A DNA stretch of 64,000 bases, taken from contig OV050031.1 in NCBI GenBank assembly GCA_920105625.2, positions 228,580,194 through 228,644,193 of the forward strand, in the 5' to 3' direction. Source of the DNA: Clusia tigrina (lineage: Eukaryota; Arthropoda; Insecta; Diptera; Clusiidae). The position numbers and the translations under genes are program-made. Shown here one piece after another: positions 12,958 through 25,604 of this stretch. Within the stretch, counting starts at the first letter, position 1; each line of letters starts with the position of its first letter. Under the pieces are notes generated by a model. It saw only the letters and a program-made list of their open reading frames with translations, was not told the DNA's origin and made no database searches.

Positions 12958-15096
12958 CTGTATCCTCTGATGTTATTGCCACATAATTTATAGACCAACC
13001 TTGTGTTATACACACACACATTGAACAATTTTAAACATATTGAGGTATAAAGGTGTATAATCGTACTTACAGTTGGAAACAAAACTTTATTAAGTAAAAA
13101 AGTTTTTGTCAGCTTATATTATTGGAAAAAATGATTTGTAAACAGCAAATCAAATGGGTTTTGAGACTAAAAGTAAACGCAACAAAGGCTTTAAGCTCTA
13201 GGTAAAGAGGAGACAGCGTGTAAGATGGATACTACTCATTGGAGTTTCACTTTTGTCACTTGCATTGAGATATAAAATGATGCCACTATTATTAATAAAT
13301 TTCTCTACTATTTCAACCACACCAATATTAGGTTTTTTTAAATCACTTTGCGTATACATTTTGATTACCTTGTGTACACATTAGATATGCGGATTCTCTA
13401 AGTAATTACAACTGATATTGGAAGATAGCCCTAACCTTTATTTGCAGGCTACGTTTTCTTATCCACATATCCTCATGTAAACGTGGTTTAATTTTTCATT
13501 TATTTATTCCATCTAATATTTATACAATTACGAAGGCACTTTTTTGTGTAATGTATGCATTATTTGTAAGCTTCACCCTCGGAACTCTGGCATCTCTATT
13601 CATTGTAATGTGGGGTAAAAAGTCACCTCACTATTTCTTCTCCTTATCTCATTGTCAACTCACCGCACTTGCTCATCAAGTTACGTCAGTTGAGTTTCTC
13701 TTTCATGTGTTGGTTTGTTCATTCCTCATAATTTCCTTTGTGTGAGTTGCTTTCTTGAGTAATTATATTTTATAGTGAATTTTTTCTACGTTGTAGGTCA
13801 ATAAATCCAACTAAATTAGTTGTTTATTTCAATACAAATTTTAAAACAATCAATTAGTGTAGCAACACTGCAAACGGGCCATTAACAAAATAACAACGAG
13901 CATTAAAAATAACTGCGTAAGTGTACAAATTAAATTAAAATTATAAAAAGAAAAAAAAGACGAAGTGACGTAAAGTAAAACGCAAATAAAAAAGGAAAAT
14001 GTTATTCAACTGAATGGAAAATATCATAGCAGCACCCCCAAACGCACTGATAGATGTGCCAGTGTATGCGGGTGGCGAGGCTCTTCGAGTTGATTTTTCT
14101 TGCTGCTCATTCAATTGATCATTCACAAAATAAGTCCAATTCGAAAGTAACACATAATTGAAGTTTTGCATTGTTCGTGGTGTCAATCTTAAACAACATC
14201 CGCACCAGTGGCTGGTTGTCCTGTCCAATGTATAATTCCTCTCACAATTACTGGGTGTAATTAGAAGAGATGAGGGGCGTCAACGCCTGAAATTGTGGGG
14301 TACTGCAAACAAATTTGTTTTACTTAAATAGTTTGCAGTTTTTGTGTTAATATTTGAGAAGCTTATGATTAAATATTCCCTCTGCACGTTGCGCACACCG
14401 TGACCTGAAGGTTATCTCGCAAACTACCCTCTTCAGTCAAATTTCTTATAGTATTGAACAAATTAAATGAGGTTTAAAGCCAACATTCAGTCACTCATTC
14501 AATTTATTATCAGTTTTTTAATCTTTTAAAAAGTATGTTGCAGCAGACGCGATCCTCCGTTGCAATTGGATGTTGTTTTCCCTAAAATTCACATAAAATG
14601 CGAAATTATCACTAATACGCATGCTCAGTCAGTCTCAATATCTGCTGTCAACAGAGTGACTCACCGAGTCGCTGTACTTGGTATTTCTGATACGCTGATT
14701 TGAAGCAATTCGCAATGTTTTCATTTCAGCCTCAGTCTCGCCACTTGTGTGAGTGCCTCATATGCCTTCGTTTCGTCTTAGTTGAATAAGATCCTCTGTA
14801 TCATGAGTATTTATTTATAATTTTTTTGTATGGTCACTATCATATTTCTTTCGATTGGAACTGCAATTTGATGTATAATACTGAACACTTCGAAATATGA
14901 ACTCCGCCACATTCTCCATAGGTTTCCTAGATACAAGAGATGTACGAAAGCTGAACCAACATTGGGATCCTTTATTTAAACATACCAATTAATAAAACAT
15001 TTGTTATTGTCGTCTGAAGTAAAATGTAGTCTGTGTTTCTTTGCAGTGTTCTGAAAGTGAAAAGTGCCCTCATACATACTCTCCTAACTGGTGATC

Positions 15097-15923
<827 letters not shown>

Positions 15924-17381
15924 TATAATGGTAGACATTTTGTATTACAACGCAACGCTGAAGCAACTCGCAAGGGAATTGTAGAGATCGAAAAATACAC
16001 AATGCCACGACTAACAAAACAATTTATATTATAAAACTATAAATATTATACATGATAAACAATATATATACGATAAATAAAATACAAAAAAATTATAACA
16101 TAAGTAAACAAATTTAACGAAATCATCAATCAAAAGTCACAATTTCGAACAGTCCAAAGCTAATTTCTACACGCCGTACAGACTCAGCACATTTCAAGTT
16201 AGCACGCAGAACTCACTTTCTATGCAATAATCCGCGATTCTTCGTAAAGTCCGCGATATTCCAGTTACAGAATGTCACCCCTCAGCCCTCTTTTATTAAC
16301 TTTATTTGTTCACTTTTAGTAAAAATTCGTAAACAAGTTGTAAAATGACTCTCTTGAACGTCTTGTGATCGGTCGCTCGTGTTTTAAATGATAATATTGT
16401 AAAAGTGCACTAGGAATAAAGTGTATAGGCAAAGAAAACGTTTTTGTAATAATTAAGGTAAAACGATTATCCCTTTATTTAATGTAGTCTTCTTAATCTG
16501 ATTATTATTATATTCTGTTTAGATCTTGCTGGAAATATACATATACATATTCGTAAAATTAAACCATACTTTATTATTTTATTTTTGTAATGATTTGTAT
16601 ATTATGGATAAGAGCAAAGTTTATAGAAATTTAAAGGATAAGCTAAACATAATTAATAACCTTTGAAATAAAGTACCATTTAAATTAAAACAGAGGCAAC
16701 TAATGGATTATATTTCTATTCGTAACTTAAATTCGATTATATATAATTTTGGGGCACTGATAGCGGCGGATATTATGGTACGTAAAACCCTCCAAAGCGT
16801 ATTCAATTGTTCTAATTGGTTGGCTGGAACTATATTTAGTTCCGGTCGTATATGTGTTAAAGCTGATGTGTATAAGCTTTGTGTCCTTTCTCAGTGCGGA
16901 TGCGACATAAAAATCATCTTGCGACTTCAGATCTATCCCAAAGTTCTTGTCTGGGTTATCAGTGCAGTGGTTAACAATTGCAAGTGGTTGATTTAATGCC
17001 TGGCACGGTCAAACTTTTTGAAACAGTTCCCCAAAGGACTCCAATAGCTGTCGCCAAAAGCAAATCAGCGACTGCTATTGGTATATTCAGCGGTCTGTAC
17101 TCTTTCCATGAGTCCTTATAGGTGGGCCGCATTCCAATCTGACAAAGAGCTCAGACGAAAACATATTGCAACGCTGTTCTCTTTATTGCTAGGGCACTGG
17201 CAACGTTGAATTTTGGCTTTTCGTTTATTAAAATCAATTCTCTGAATGACAGACATCAGTTAAATAACTGAAAAAGCGTTGGGGGGATTTCTGCGTCGAC
17301 GCAACAAATAAAAATAAATTATCAAATGAACAGAAACTGAACCAACATTTCGATATCTGAGCGGGGCGCCCGGTGGTCGAA
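15924..17381. other. Rab7 3' UTR and convergent spacer
   Basis: AT-rich sequence between the Rab7 stop and the ARMC5-like stop. Candidate poly(A) signals on the + strand are AATAAA at 16,076-16,081 and 16,415-16,420 for Rab7. On the - strand AATAAA (TTTATT at 17,224-17,229) lies about 155 bp after the ARMC5-like stop. The 97-codon open frame at 16,703-16,996 has no recognisable similarity and lies in AT-rich spacer. Confidence 0.6.
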
Positions 17382-20300
17382 CTAAAATCCACTGTCGCAG
17401 CGGACAAACACGGCATCGATAATGAATTGGAACCACTCGGTTGAGAACTTGGAGTAGTCAGCGGCGCGAAACAGTTGCACCTTGGCATCAGTCGTGAGGG
17501 GCGCGCACAAATAGTAGTTGATCGCCATTGTAGTGAGGTCGGCGTGGTAATTATTCAGCGACCATTCTAGCAAACCCAAGCAATTGTGCTCGTCCAGTAG
17601 GCCAACCAGCAGCGGCTGCAGAAACTCCTCCATTGTGGGCATCATGTAAATACGTGACATTTCAAATGCCTCCAGCAGCGCGTGGTACTGCTGCACCGGA
17701 GGAATATTTAATTTAAGTTTCTGGGACTGCCGGACGATGAGATTCAGGAAATACTTTAAACCGCTCACCGAGCAAGAGCTCAAATGTATTTCGCCCTCTT
17801 TTCCCTCTCGGAAGTCACTGTGGAGCATGGTGTTGAACACTTCGCTGTTCTCGCAAAGCAGCTGCTTGTTGAACTTCACTGTTGCGATTGGCGTGTCTTC
17901 GGCAACGACGTCCTGTTGCGCGTGCACTACGAAGTGCATATCACAGTGTGGGTGCAGCGGCGTCTCAATGTCCTGCTTGAATTCCTCGTAGTCCTCCTTG
18001 CGTTTGGCAGCGTCAATCAGTGGCACTGAAATGCCGAGTGTCTTGGACATGCAGATCAGGGAATCGACTGCCTGAGGAGTGAATTCGTCGCGCTTGCTGC
18101 TCAGGATGATGTTTAGCAGTATGCTGAGGGCATTGCCGAAATTGAGATACTGGTGCAGTAAGCGCGGTCGTTTGATGATGTAGGCCACCGCGATGGCGGC
18201 GCGTTTCTGGAGGTCGACATCATCGCCGCGTAGAAGACGCGTTAGCTCCGAAATGCCGTAATTCGACTCCCCAACAGAGGTCAGTGTCTCGAGAAAGCTC
18301 ATCACGTCTTTGCTCATCTTTGGAGTACAATGTAATTAAACAAAGTTGAGTAAATAGTTCGAAATATGGTCTGAGAAGTATGGTTAACCATGTACTCACC
18401 TCCTTAATCTTAGTTAATTGGTATAGCTGATGAGCAATACCATTCAGGACAACAGAGGAGAAAAATTGACTTTCCCTAGGCAAAGGCATAAAATCGATTA
18501 ATTTTAAATTTTTGCTACGTTGTGAAACTTACATCAGGATATTTGTGAGGGATCCTGCAAAGTTGTTATTGGCTCCAAACAGGTTAATAGCTTTAATCAA
18601 CGTGTTAATTGTCTCGGGTTTGCCTAATTCAACGCGTTTATTTACCAGCAAAGTGACGCGGTAGAGTAAGTTCTCCAAGATGTCGAGGGTATCCAAGTTT
18701 GGATAAACAAATCTCAGCAGTTTCGAGCTTGGCACATCTGCAATTCGATTCACATAACACCACCTACCGAAAATTGCTTTCTTCAATGCCTACTCTTACC
18801 TTGACTAACGTCGTCGTCTTCCTTGTCCTCCGGCATGTTGTCCTCTATTGCTTCTGAACGGTACGCATTTTCCAGGAGTTTGCTTATATCATCTCCGCTA
18901 TTTGAAGAACTGATTGTTGCGACGGTCGCTTTGTCACTGGCTACGGCGTCCGCTCCCTCATCATCGTCATCTTCGTCATCGCTACACACGGGTGAATAAG
19001 TCTCATCGTCACCTAAGAAAACCAGGGCAAGTAAATAATGTGTTTGGACCAATTTGATGGCACTCTTACCGTCGACCTTACTCATAAGTAAACTGCTACC
19101 TACAGGGGACATGCAGCGGGAGCTACAGGGAGAAGCAGTCGATTTTGGAGAACTGCTTGGTGATTCGTAGTCCATTGGCAGTTCTTCTTGCATTTTAGCA
19201 AACTGCTAATAGTAAATATTATGGCCAGTTGATATACATGAAAAAATATATATACTTTGCTCATGGTTTCACTCGCTTCATCGGGCAACTTGCGTTTTCT
19301 TATAGTCAGCTGTCTCTCGGCCCGCTTCCTCTTGTAGTGGTCATCATCGCTGGTTAAATACATATTGAGTTCCTTTATCAGAACGGTGATTAGCCCATCC
19401 CTCAGCATGAGTTCCATACTCATGTTGTCGTATTGGAAATTATTCAGCAGATATAAAACCTAAAAGCAAATTAGCACTTTTTGGTTAATCTTCCACACGA
19501 ATGTGCTCAATACGAACCGCAGTGATTTCCATGTGCGACTTTGATTCTCGAATTATTGTAATAAATTTGCGTAGAGCGCCCGACCGGCGTATTTTAGAGC
19601 GGTTGCAGGCGTCCGCCGAGAGCATCCCGATTATGTTAATGCAGTGCCGGGATTCATTCTCTGAGAGGGTTGTTTCCAGGTCCGTACAAACTAGCAGTTC
19701 ACAGGCCACCAATATTGCATCGGTGGCGCTTAATACGTCGAATGTTCCCCGGGTCTTAGATAGGTTGGAGAGGATTTTAAGAGCAATAGTGCGGTGCTTA
19801 TTCCGTTGATCGGAGGCAAAAAAAACAATCGGAGCAAAGGTGATGCCGGTGCAGTTTAGGGACTATGGGGTGGTAAAAAATTGATTGCGGGAGCTTTTTA
19901 CAAAAAAATGAAACGATTAAAATTTACCCGCCATGCTCCGACGTTTATTTGCAGATGCGACAACACCAGCAAGCATTTGAGGATTTCGTCGAGCATGAAC
20001 AGAACAACGCCATCCTCCGGCATTGCATATTCATTCGATTTGCGAGTGGAGTTTTTCAATACCTCATGATCGAATATATCGCTGCGAACGCCCTCCAAAT
20101 TGCGAGCCACTTCCTCAAAGTACTTCTCGCGCTGTAGATTACCTTTCAAGCCCAATACTTGCTTGGGGGGTTCCTCCGGTAATGGTTCTTCTGGTGGCAA
20201 ATCATTGTTCTTAACAACTGCCGCAAGTATACGAAGGATACCGACAAACCCTTTCGCGTGCAAAAAGTGTTTCAGGAAGAGAGGATTTACAAGTAAAATG

Positions 20301-20869
20301 CGGCAAGCTCGGAATGCCATAACACGCGTACGCACGTTGTCCGTGTTCTCAATTATTTCGCACACCGACTGCGCAATGGCCGGGCAGTGCGTCGACAGCA
20401 GTTGCATGCCACTGCTGCTACTCTTGGCCAAATTACCGAGCAACCGACAAGCGCGCTCCTGAATAACAGGAATGGAAACCGATTTTAATATAGTCACCAA
20501 TGGGCCAGAAACCTTGCATTCCAAAGCCTGAAACGGATTTACACATCTACATGAAAATTTGTTCACACACACATGCACAGCCGCAAATGTACTTACCTCC
20601 TTGCAGCAGACTTCCTCTGAGCAGCAATTGCCCAGTACGCTCAGGGCCAGAGCTAGAATTTGTTCATGCGGCTTGTTGAGGAAACGCACCATCGGAGGCA
20701 CCCCTCCCAGTTCCCGAAAGACCTTAATACCATCGCTATCCACGACCACATCTTTGCGCAGTCTGCACAGAACTTTTAGGACCAGTTCTTTATCTGTGGA
20801 AGTCTTGATTACTCCAAGCAAGCCCTGTACAAATTCGCGTTTCTGGTGTGAATCGCGACTCATTTTCAT
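17382..20869 (-). CDS. ARMC5-type armadillo-repeat and BTB/POZ protein
   Basis: Nine coding exons on the - strand: 20,869-20,597; 20,527-19,928; 19,862-19,497 (this donor is uncertain); 19,459-19,256; 19,202-19,070; 19,012-18,800; 18,737-18,533; 18,475-18,400; 18,317-17,382. The phases close and give about 1001 aa. The N-terminal two thirds are helical ARM-type repeats (for example LLGNLAKSSSSGMQLL and ALSVLGNCCSEE). A Ser-rich and acidic linker with a DDEDDDDEGAD run lies in exons 5-6. The last exon carries a BTB fold (IATVKFNKQLLCENSEVFNTM) followed by BACK-like helices. ARM repeats plus a C-terminal BTB is the architecture of ARMC5, a CUL3 adaptor acting on RNA polymerase II in vertebrates; that role is inferred from the family. 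It is divergent from gatA with 584 bp between start codons. Introns 1 (69 bp) and 5 (57 bp) are multiples of three and contain no stop codon. The start could be the first or the third codon (MKM). Confidence 0.88.
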
Positions 20870-21453
20870 TTAACCAAGATTTTCAATTTCCATTTATTGA
20901 ATGAAGAAACCTAAATTAATACCAAATTGAGTGCGTAACTTATTGGCAGCACACACGCAATTGAAACACCCTACACTACTACCAAATTATGTGTTCACAT
21001 CAAATTTTTGTGTCTATGCTTATTTATGAAAGTTAACAGGATCCTTTCTCTTATCGTAGAATTGAGGATTTCACAAATAAACAAATAAATTTGATGTTCA
21101 CATTTCAAAGCAGAAGAAGAGCCCTAAAATTATTGATTTTAAGCACGAGAGAGGACTGCCAGTTTAGTAATAGTAATTTTACTTATTCACCAAGTCGACC
21201 CACATATGTATGTATTTTGCGTTGAAATGTCGAGTATATAAATACATGCAAATGGATACAAAACTGTGATGAGCCCAACAGCTCATCTTTTGCGCGTAGC
21301 GTGCAGCGCCTTGTTTGTATTTTCCAAACGTCAAATGAAATTGCAACGCTGAATGTACTCAACTGATACTGAACGGGACGGCACACGGCACGGAACGACT
21401 GCGTGAGGCAAAGTAAGCGAGATTGGAATCTGAAGGATTGCTCTGTATGTAAA
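20870..21453. promoter_or_regulatory. shared divergent promoter region, ARMC5-like/gatA
   Basis: Only 584 bp separate the two start codons, which face away from each other, so both promoters must lie here or overlap the genes. A TATATAAAT word at about 21,235-21,243 is the only TATA-like element seen on the gatA strand. Its use is not shown, and mitochondrial and housekeeping genes usually lack TATA boxes. Confidence 0.5.
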
Positions 21454-24136
21454 ATGAGACGTCATTTGCAGTTGGGTATCAGGCAGGTTGGTCACAATTT
21501 AACTTCATTCAAATCTCATTCAAAATCGCCTATGCAAATTTACAGCTGGCGGCTGGTTACGCTGATGGAACAATTTCGCCTCGGCTTGTAGCAGATTGTG
21601 CACTTGAAGATGCGGTAAAGCTGAAGAGCTTGAACGCTTTCATTTGTCTTACCCCCGAGGTCGCTCTGCATCAGGCCAACGAATCAGCGCATCGCTACAA
21701 AGGAAACCAGCCGCATGGTGTACTGGACGGTGTACCCATCGCTATTAAGGATAACTTTTGCACGAAAGGCACAGCTACAAGTTGCGCATCGAAGTGAGTT
21801 TTGCATGCCAAGTTTCTCTAATTGATCGAAGCTTATGTTCTACAATCCGAACAGAATGTTGCAGGACTTTGTTCCTCCTTACAACGCCACTGTAAGCGAA
21901 CGCCTTCACCAGGCGGGTGCAGTTCTGATTGGCAAAACGAACATGGATCAATTTGCTATGGGCTCCGGTACGGTGGATTCCATATACGGGCCAACAAAGA
22001 ACGTGTGGAGTGAAGATCTTAGTGGAGATAACTGGCGAATCGCAGGTGGCAGTTCTGGTGGTTCCGCATCTGCTGTGGCGGCGGGAATTTGCTATGCGTG
22101 AGTAAAGTAAATTTGCATAATTTACGAGTACAAAATGGGATCTTAACTGTTAAATGGAGACAAAGGCTCCGCACGATTTTCAGAAAAACGCCACTGGTTC
22201 TCGGACAGAACCTTAAAATAATTCCCTTGAATGTTGAAGCTGAAATACTATCCCCACACCCATTCCCTCACAGAATAATACATTTCAGGGATGCGCTTTA
22301 TTAAATAGTAGAATCAATTTAATACATCGTTCCTTCTATCTGCGGCATGCTCCATTACATAATCATAGCACAGAAATGGCATTTTCTTTCAACAAAAACT
22401 AAAAATTGCAACAAAATAATTTTAAATTATAATCTCCGTGTCTTCTAGATCATCATCACTGGGTAGATTGATCTTTTCAGGATCGAGATAATTTGGGTTA
22501 ATTAAATCGTGGCCAGCATTTTCGCGGCGTCGCAATTCCAGATAAGCTTCGCGTTGTGCCCAATCACGTAGCTGAACATCGGGCAAGTAAGACCATACGA
22601 AAGTTCCCCACACTATGCAAAGAGTCACTGTCACGAAAAGGGTACTAGAAGTGGCTTTGCGATCTTCGTCCACATTCGTGTAATCGAATCCGAAACTGAC
22701 CCAGTTCTTGGGATTAGGATTGGCGAATTCCTCCGCGGTAACTGGGGGCGGCACTTGTACTGCGGCTGTCTCGTCTTTCTTTTGTGAAGTTTTGATGGAG
22801 CGTGCCAGGCGCATTGGCTGACTCAAAGCCAACCTGTGTTGCAATACAGCACGATTTGTCAAACGAATTAGCGCAGACATTTCAAAATCTATTAGTTTTG
22901 GAAATTAGTTTACTAAAACTCTAATTTCCGTAAAATTTTATTTTCTACCGTACCGAGACCGATTACGATTGTGCACCAAAATATTTTTGAGAGACAAACG
23001 TCAAAATTTGACATTCATTTGAAGGAACGAAATTGTCTCAGTTCCAAGTTTCCCGTACAGGGTGATACTGATAAATAATATTATTTCCTGATTAATTTGA
23101 TCGTCGTTTCATTTGAAACTTGAAATATTTCAGGGCAATTGGATCAGATACTGGTGGATCCACGCGCAATCCTGCTTCGTATTGTGGTGTTGTAGGCTTG
23201 AAGCCCACCTATGGACTCGTCTCTCGACATGGCCTTATACCACTTGTTAACTCCATGGATGTGCCAGGAATTCTTACTCGCAATGTAAGCGACTGTGTTG
23301 AGGTTCTTAATATCATAGCAGGTCCGGATGACAAGGATTCGACCACAATAAAGGGGTCTTATTCACAAATACTTATACCTAATCCAGACGAAATTGATTT
23401 GACCAAAATACGCATTGGTATACCCAAAGAGTATCATTGCAATGGGCTTTCATCAGAGGTTTTGGCGACCTGGATGAAGGTGGCTGATATGTTGGAAAGC
23501 GATGGAGCACGTGTCTCACAAGTGTCGTTGCCTAATACGGCTGCGAGTATATTCGTTTACTCAATATTAAACCAATGCGAAGTAGCCAGTAATATGGCAC
23601 GCTACGATGGCATCGAATACGGATATCGTGCCGACGATGAAACAAGTACAGAACAATTGTATGCCAAGACACGTGCCCTGGGCTTCAATTCAGTTGTGAA
23701 AACACGTATACTAGCTGGGAATTTCTTTTTGCTGCGGCAGAACTATGAACGGTACTTTGAAAAAGCGTTAAGGGTGCGTCGACTGATTGCACGGGACTTT
23801 GCTCACGTTTTTGAACCTGCTGCTGAAGCGGATCGAGTGGACGTGCTACTAACGCCCACTACACTAACGGATGCTCCACTATACAAAGAGTTCGCATCAT
23901 ACACAAATCGAGATCAATGCGCAGTGCAGGATTTTTGCACACAACCAGCTAACATGGCAGGTATACCGGCAGTATCTATCCCTATACGCTTATCGAGTCG
24001 GGGACTACCTATTAGCTTACAGCTTATGAGTCGTTCGTTGGATGAGGAGATGCTTCTCACAGTGGCGCGTTGGATAGAGGCACAGGTGAACTTTGATTGT
24101 TTGGAGAATGAACAAGTGTATGCAGCACGCAACTGA
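21454..24136 (+). CDS. gatA: mitochondrial Glu-tRNA(Gln) amidotransferase subunit A
   Basis: This is the catalytic amidase subunit of the mitochondrial GatCAB complex. It releases ammonia from glutamine so that misacylated Glu-tRNA(Gln) can be converted to Gln-tRNA(Gln). Exons: 21,454-21,486, 21,546-21,793, 21,855-22,097 and 23,134-24,136, giving 508 aa (human QRSL1 is about 528). The amidase triad is visible: Lys in VPIAIKDNF (exon 2), the cis-Ser in AGGSSGGSA (end of exon 3) and the nucleophile Ser in [11 protein letters not shown] (start of exon 4). The 1,036-bp third intron therefore separates two halves of the amidase signature and hosts NDUFB11 on the other strand. Exon 1 is short ([11 protein letters not shown]) and its donor CAG/GTTGGT is weak. 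It was chosen because it restores frame with the [12 protein letters not shown] segment that aligns with family N-termini. Poly(A) signal AATAAA at 24,356-24,361. Confidence 0.96.
22422..22880 (-). CDS. ND-ESSS: complex I subunit NDUFB11 (ESSS / NP15.6)
   Basis: Intronless 152-aa frame lying wholly inside gatA intron 3 on the opposite strand. It is an accessory subunit of the membrane arm of NADH:ubiquinone oxidoreductase in the inner mitochondrial membrane. The N-terminus is Arg/Ser/Leu-rich with no acidic residue for about 30 residues, as in a mitochondrial presequence. The segment [11 protein letters not shown] followed by a single membrane helix (residues about 80-100, [17 protein letters not shown]) and the acidic C-terminus with DDDLEDTE match NDUFB11. 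A - strand poly(A) signal (TTTATT at 22,297-22,302) lies about 120 bp after the stop. From memory, the Drosophila orthologue also neighbours gatA, which supports both the identity and conserved nesting. Confidence 0.94.
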   Translation of the reverse strand: MSALIRLTNRAVLQHRLALSQPMRLARSIKTSQKKDETAAVQVPPPVTAEEFANPNPKNWVSFGFDYTNVDEDRKATSSTLFVTVTLCIVWGTFVWSYLPDVQLRDWAQREAYLELRRRENAGHDLINPNYLDPEKINLPSDDDLEDTEIII

Positions 24137-24510
24137 GTTAGGAGTAAATCCTGTTAGACTTAAAGAAAGTTCTTTGCTACACATAATATTAACACATGAG
24201 GAAGAAAATGTAAAAGCGGATAATGTGAGCTAATAAGAACTTCATATTTAAAAAATATACATTTTTATTTGAAAATACTCTTTGTTGGGGAGCTGGAAGC
24301 TCCAGGCAGCGGGTGCTATTAACGATATATGTGTATAAGCAAATAATCTTAAGCTAATAAATTGTAATTATATATAAATATTCGGTTTATTTTTAGTGTT
24401 TTAACAGAACAAATCGTAACTTCTTTACGCCATAATTTAATATCGGTTTCACAAACAAACGCATAATCGCAGAGCAACTGAAGCCATAATTTTGCTAATA
24501 ATCATTGTCA

Positions 24511-25116
24511 TCATTTTCTGTCTTTGATTAAATTGGTTATGAAATGGAATGTGATATTGCAGGAAAAGACCCAGACCGGCACTGAAATTGCATTCGGGAC
24601 ACCAGTTGGAAAGCTGAGCAGCCCTTCGAGCGGTCGTAAATTGAAACGCTCGTCAAATACTGCTACAGGCGTGTAGCGATTTCTCACGGTCAGAACAATT
24701 AGTACCAGTGAAAAGAACGCTTTTAAGGCATAGGTAGTAACCAACTCCACAGAGGCTCCTTTTATTAGCTCCATGTTTCGTTGAGCACGTATTTTATCTT
24801 CCACGTCTTTAATCTTCCGTTCTGCTCGCATTGATTTGATGAGCTGCGCGTATTCTCCGGAAGCAGGTGCGTTCTTTATGCTTTCCAACTGGGCACGTGC
24901 TTGGGTTAGTTGATCTTCCAGTTCCGTGTACTTTGCCGTGGCACATAACAGCTTTGAAATTTTTAACTGTGGATGTAATTATAACAAATTAGTCCGTGTC
25001 CTGGATGAACGAAGGCAATGGCTTCTGCCACTTTTATTTTTACTCACCAACTTCACAATGTATGGCGCGATTGTGATCAAGAGGCATACAATAGCGATTG
25101 TAAGAAACAAAAACAT
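24511..25116 (-). CDS. GET1/WRB tail-anchored protein insertase subunit
   Basis: Two coding exons, 25,116-25,048 and 24,966-24,511, joined in phase 0 across an 81-bp intron, giving 174 aa, the length of human WRB/GET1. Visible features are an N-terminal membrane helix (FLFLTIAIVCLLITIAPYIV), a charged coiled coil (about residues 35-85, with MRAERKIKDVEDKIRAQR, aligning with the RLERKINK segment of WRB), and two further hydrophobic segments. The second follows the conserved PLEGLLSFPTGVP, similar to PLDRLVAFPTRVA in the family. With its CAML/GET2 partner the family forms the ER membrane insertase receiving tail-anchored proteins from GET3/TRC40. It converges on gatA (374 bp between stops) and diverges from the C2orf42-like gene. 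Poly(A) candidates on the - strand lie at 24,386-24,391 and 24,264-24,269. Confidence 0.92.
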
Positions 25117-25604
25117 TTTCCTACCGTCGTATTTTGCAGAAATTAGTAAATATTTTGTATTTTATAATTCCTTTGTATATTCTTTTCGTTTCTAAGTACC
25201 GGCCATGACATATTCCACACGTTGCAGAAGACGTCAAGGAACGGAATGGGATCTAAGTGGAACATACAGTACGGTGAATTTGGACGAAGCGAAAAATGTC
25301 AAAATTTTGAAGAAGTAAAAAGTAGTTTTTTTTTCTAATAAATTTACCGAAAAATCTGTTGAAAATATAAACGAAAGTGTTGGAATTGTTTACGAATGAG
25401 TGTAGCAAAACAAAACAAGCGCTGAGAAGTCCAGCGTCCCAACAACTGAGGTCCCCCAGTTCTGGGCGAGTTAACCACCAATTAACCTGAATGTGTGTTA
25501 ATGCCGAATTAGCGAAGCCCACGGAGGAAAAACGTAATATTACCAGAGCCCAGTTGTGCAAATTTGTATAAATATTCTTGTATTTTGCATCCAGAGACAG
25601 CAAA
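25117..25604. promoter_or_regulatory. shared divergent promoter region, GET1/C2orf42-like
   Basis: 488 bp lie between the start codons of two genes facing away from each other. I see no TATA box or recognisable binding-site cluster. A possible acceptor (GCATCCAG) just before the C2orf42-like start would imply a 5' UTR intron on that side. Confidence 0.45.

Larger units (their letters stand above)
9801..15050. other. AT-rich intergenic block upstream of Rab7
   Basis: Composition shifts to clearly AT-rich sequence compared with 1-9.5 kb. No gene is recognisable. The block contains a cluster of GGTGA/TCACC palindromes (10,665-12,115), a 133-bp tandem duplication (12,704-12,957) and a 9-bp-arm hairpin (14,302-14,339). 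The last part must contain the Rab7 promoter and at least one 5' UTR exon, because a good acceptor (TTTGCAG, ending at 15,046) lies 50 bp before the Rab7 start codon. I could not place that exon. Confidence 0.55.

Noticed and set aside
23056..23066. TACAGGGTGAT, identical to the left end of the MITE at 32.4 kb
   Set aside because: Only 11 bp match and I found no partner end nearby, so it is mentioned as a possibility but not called as an element.
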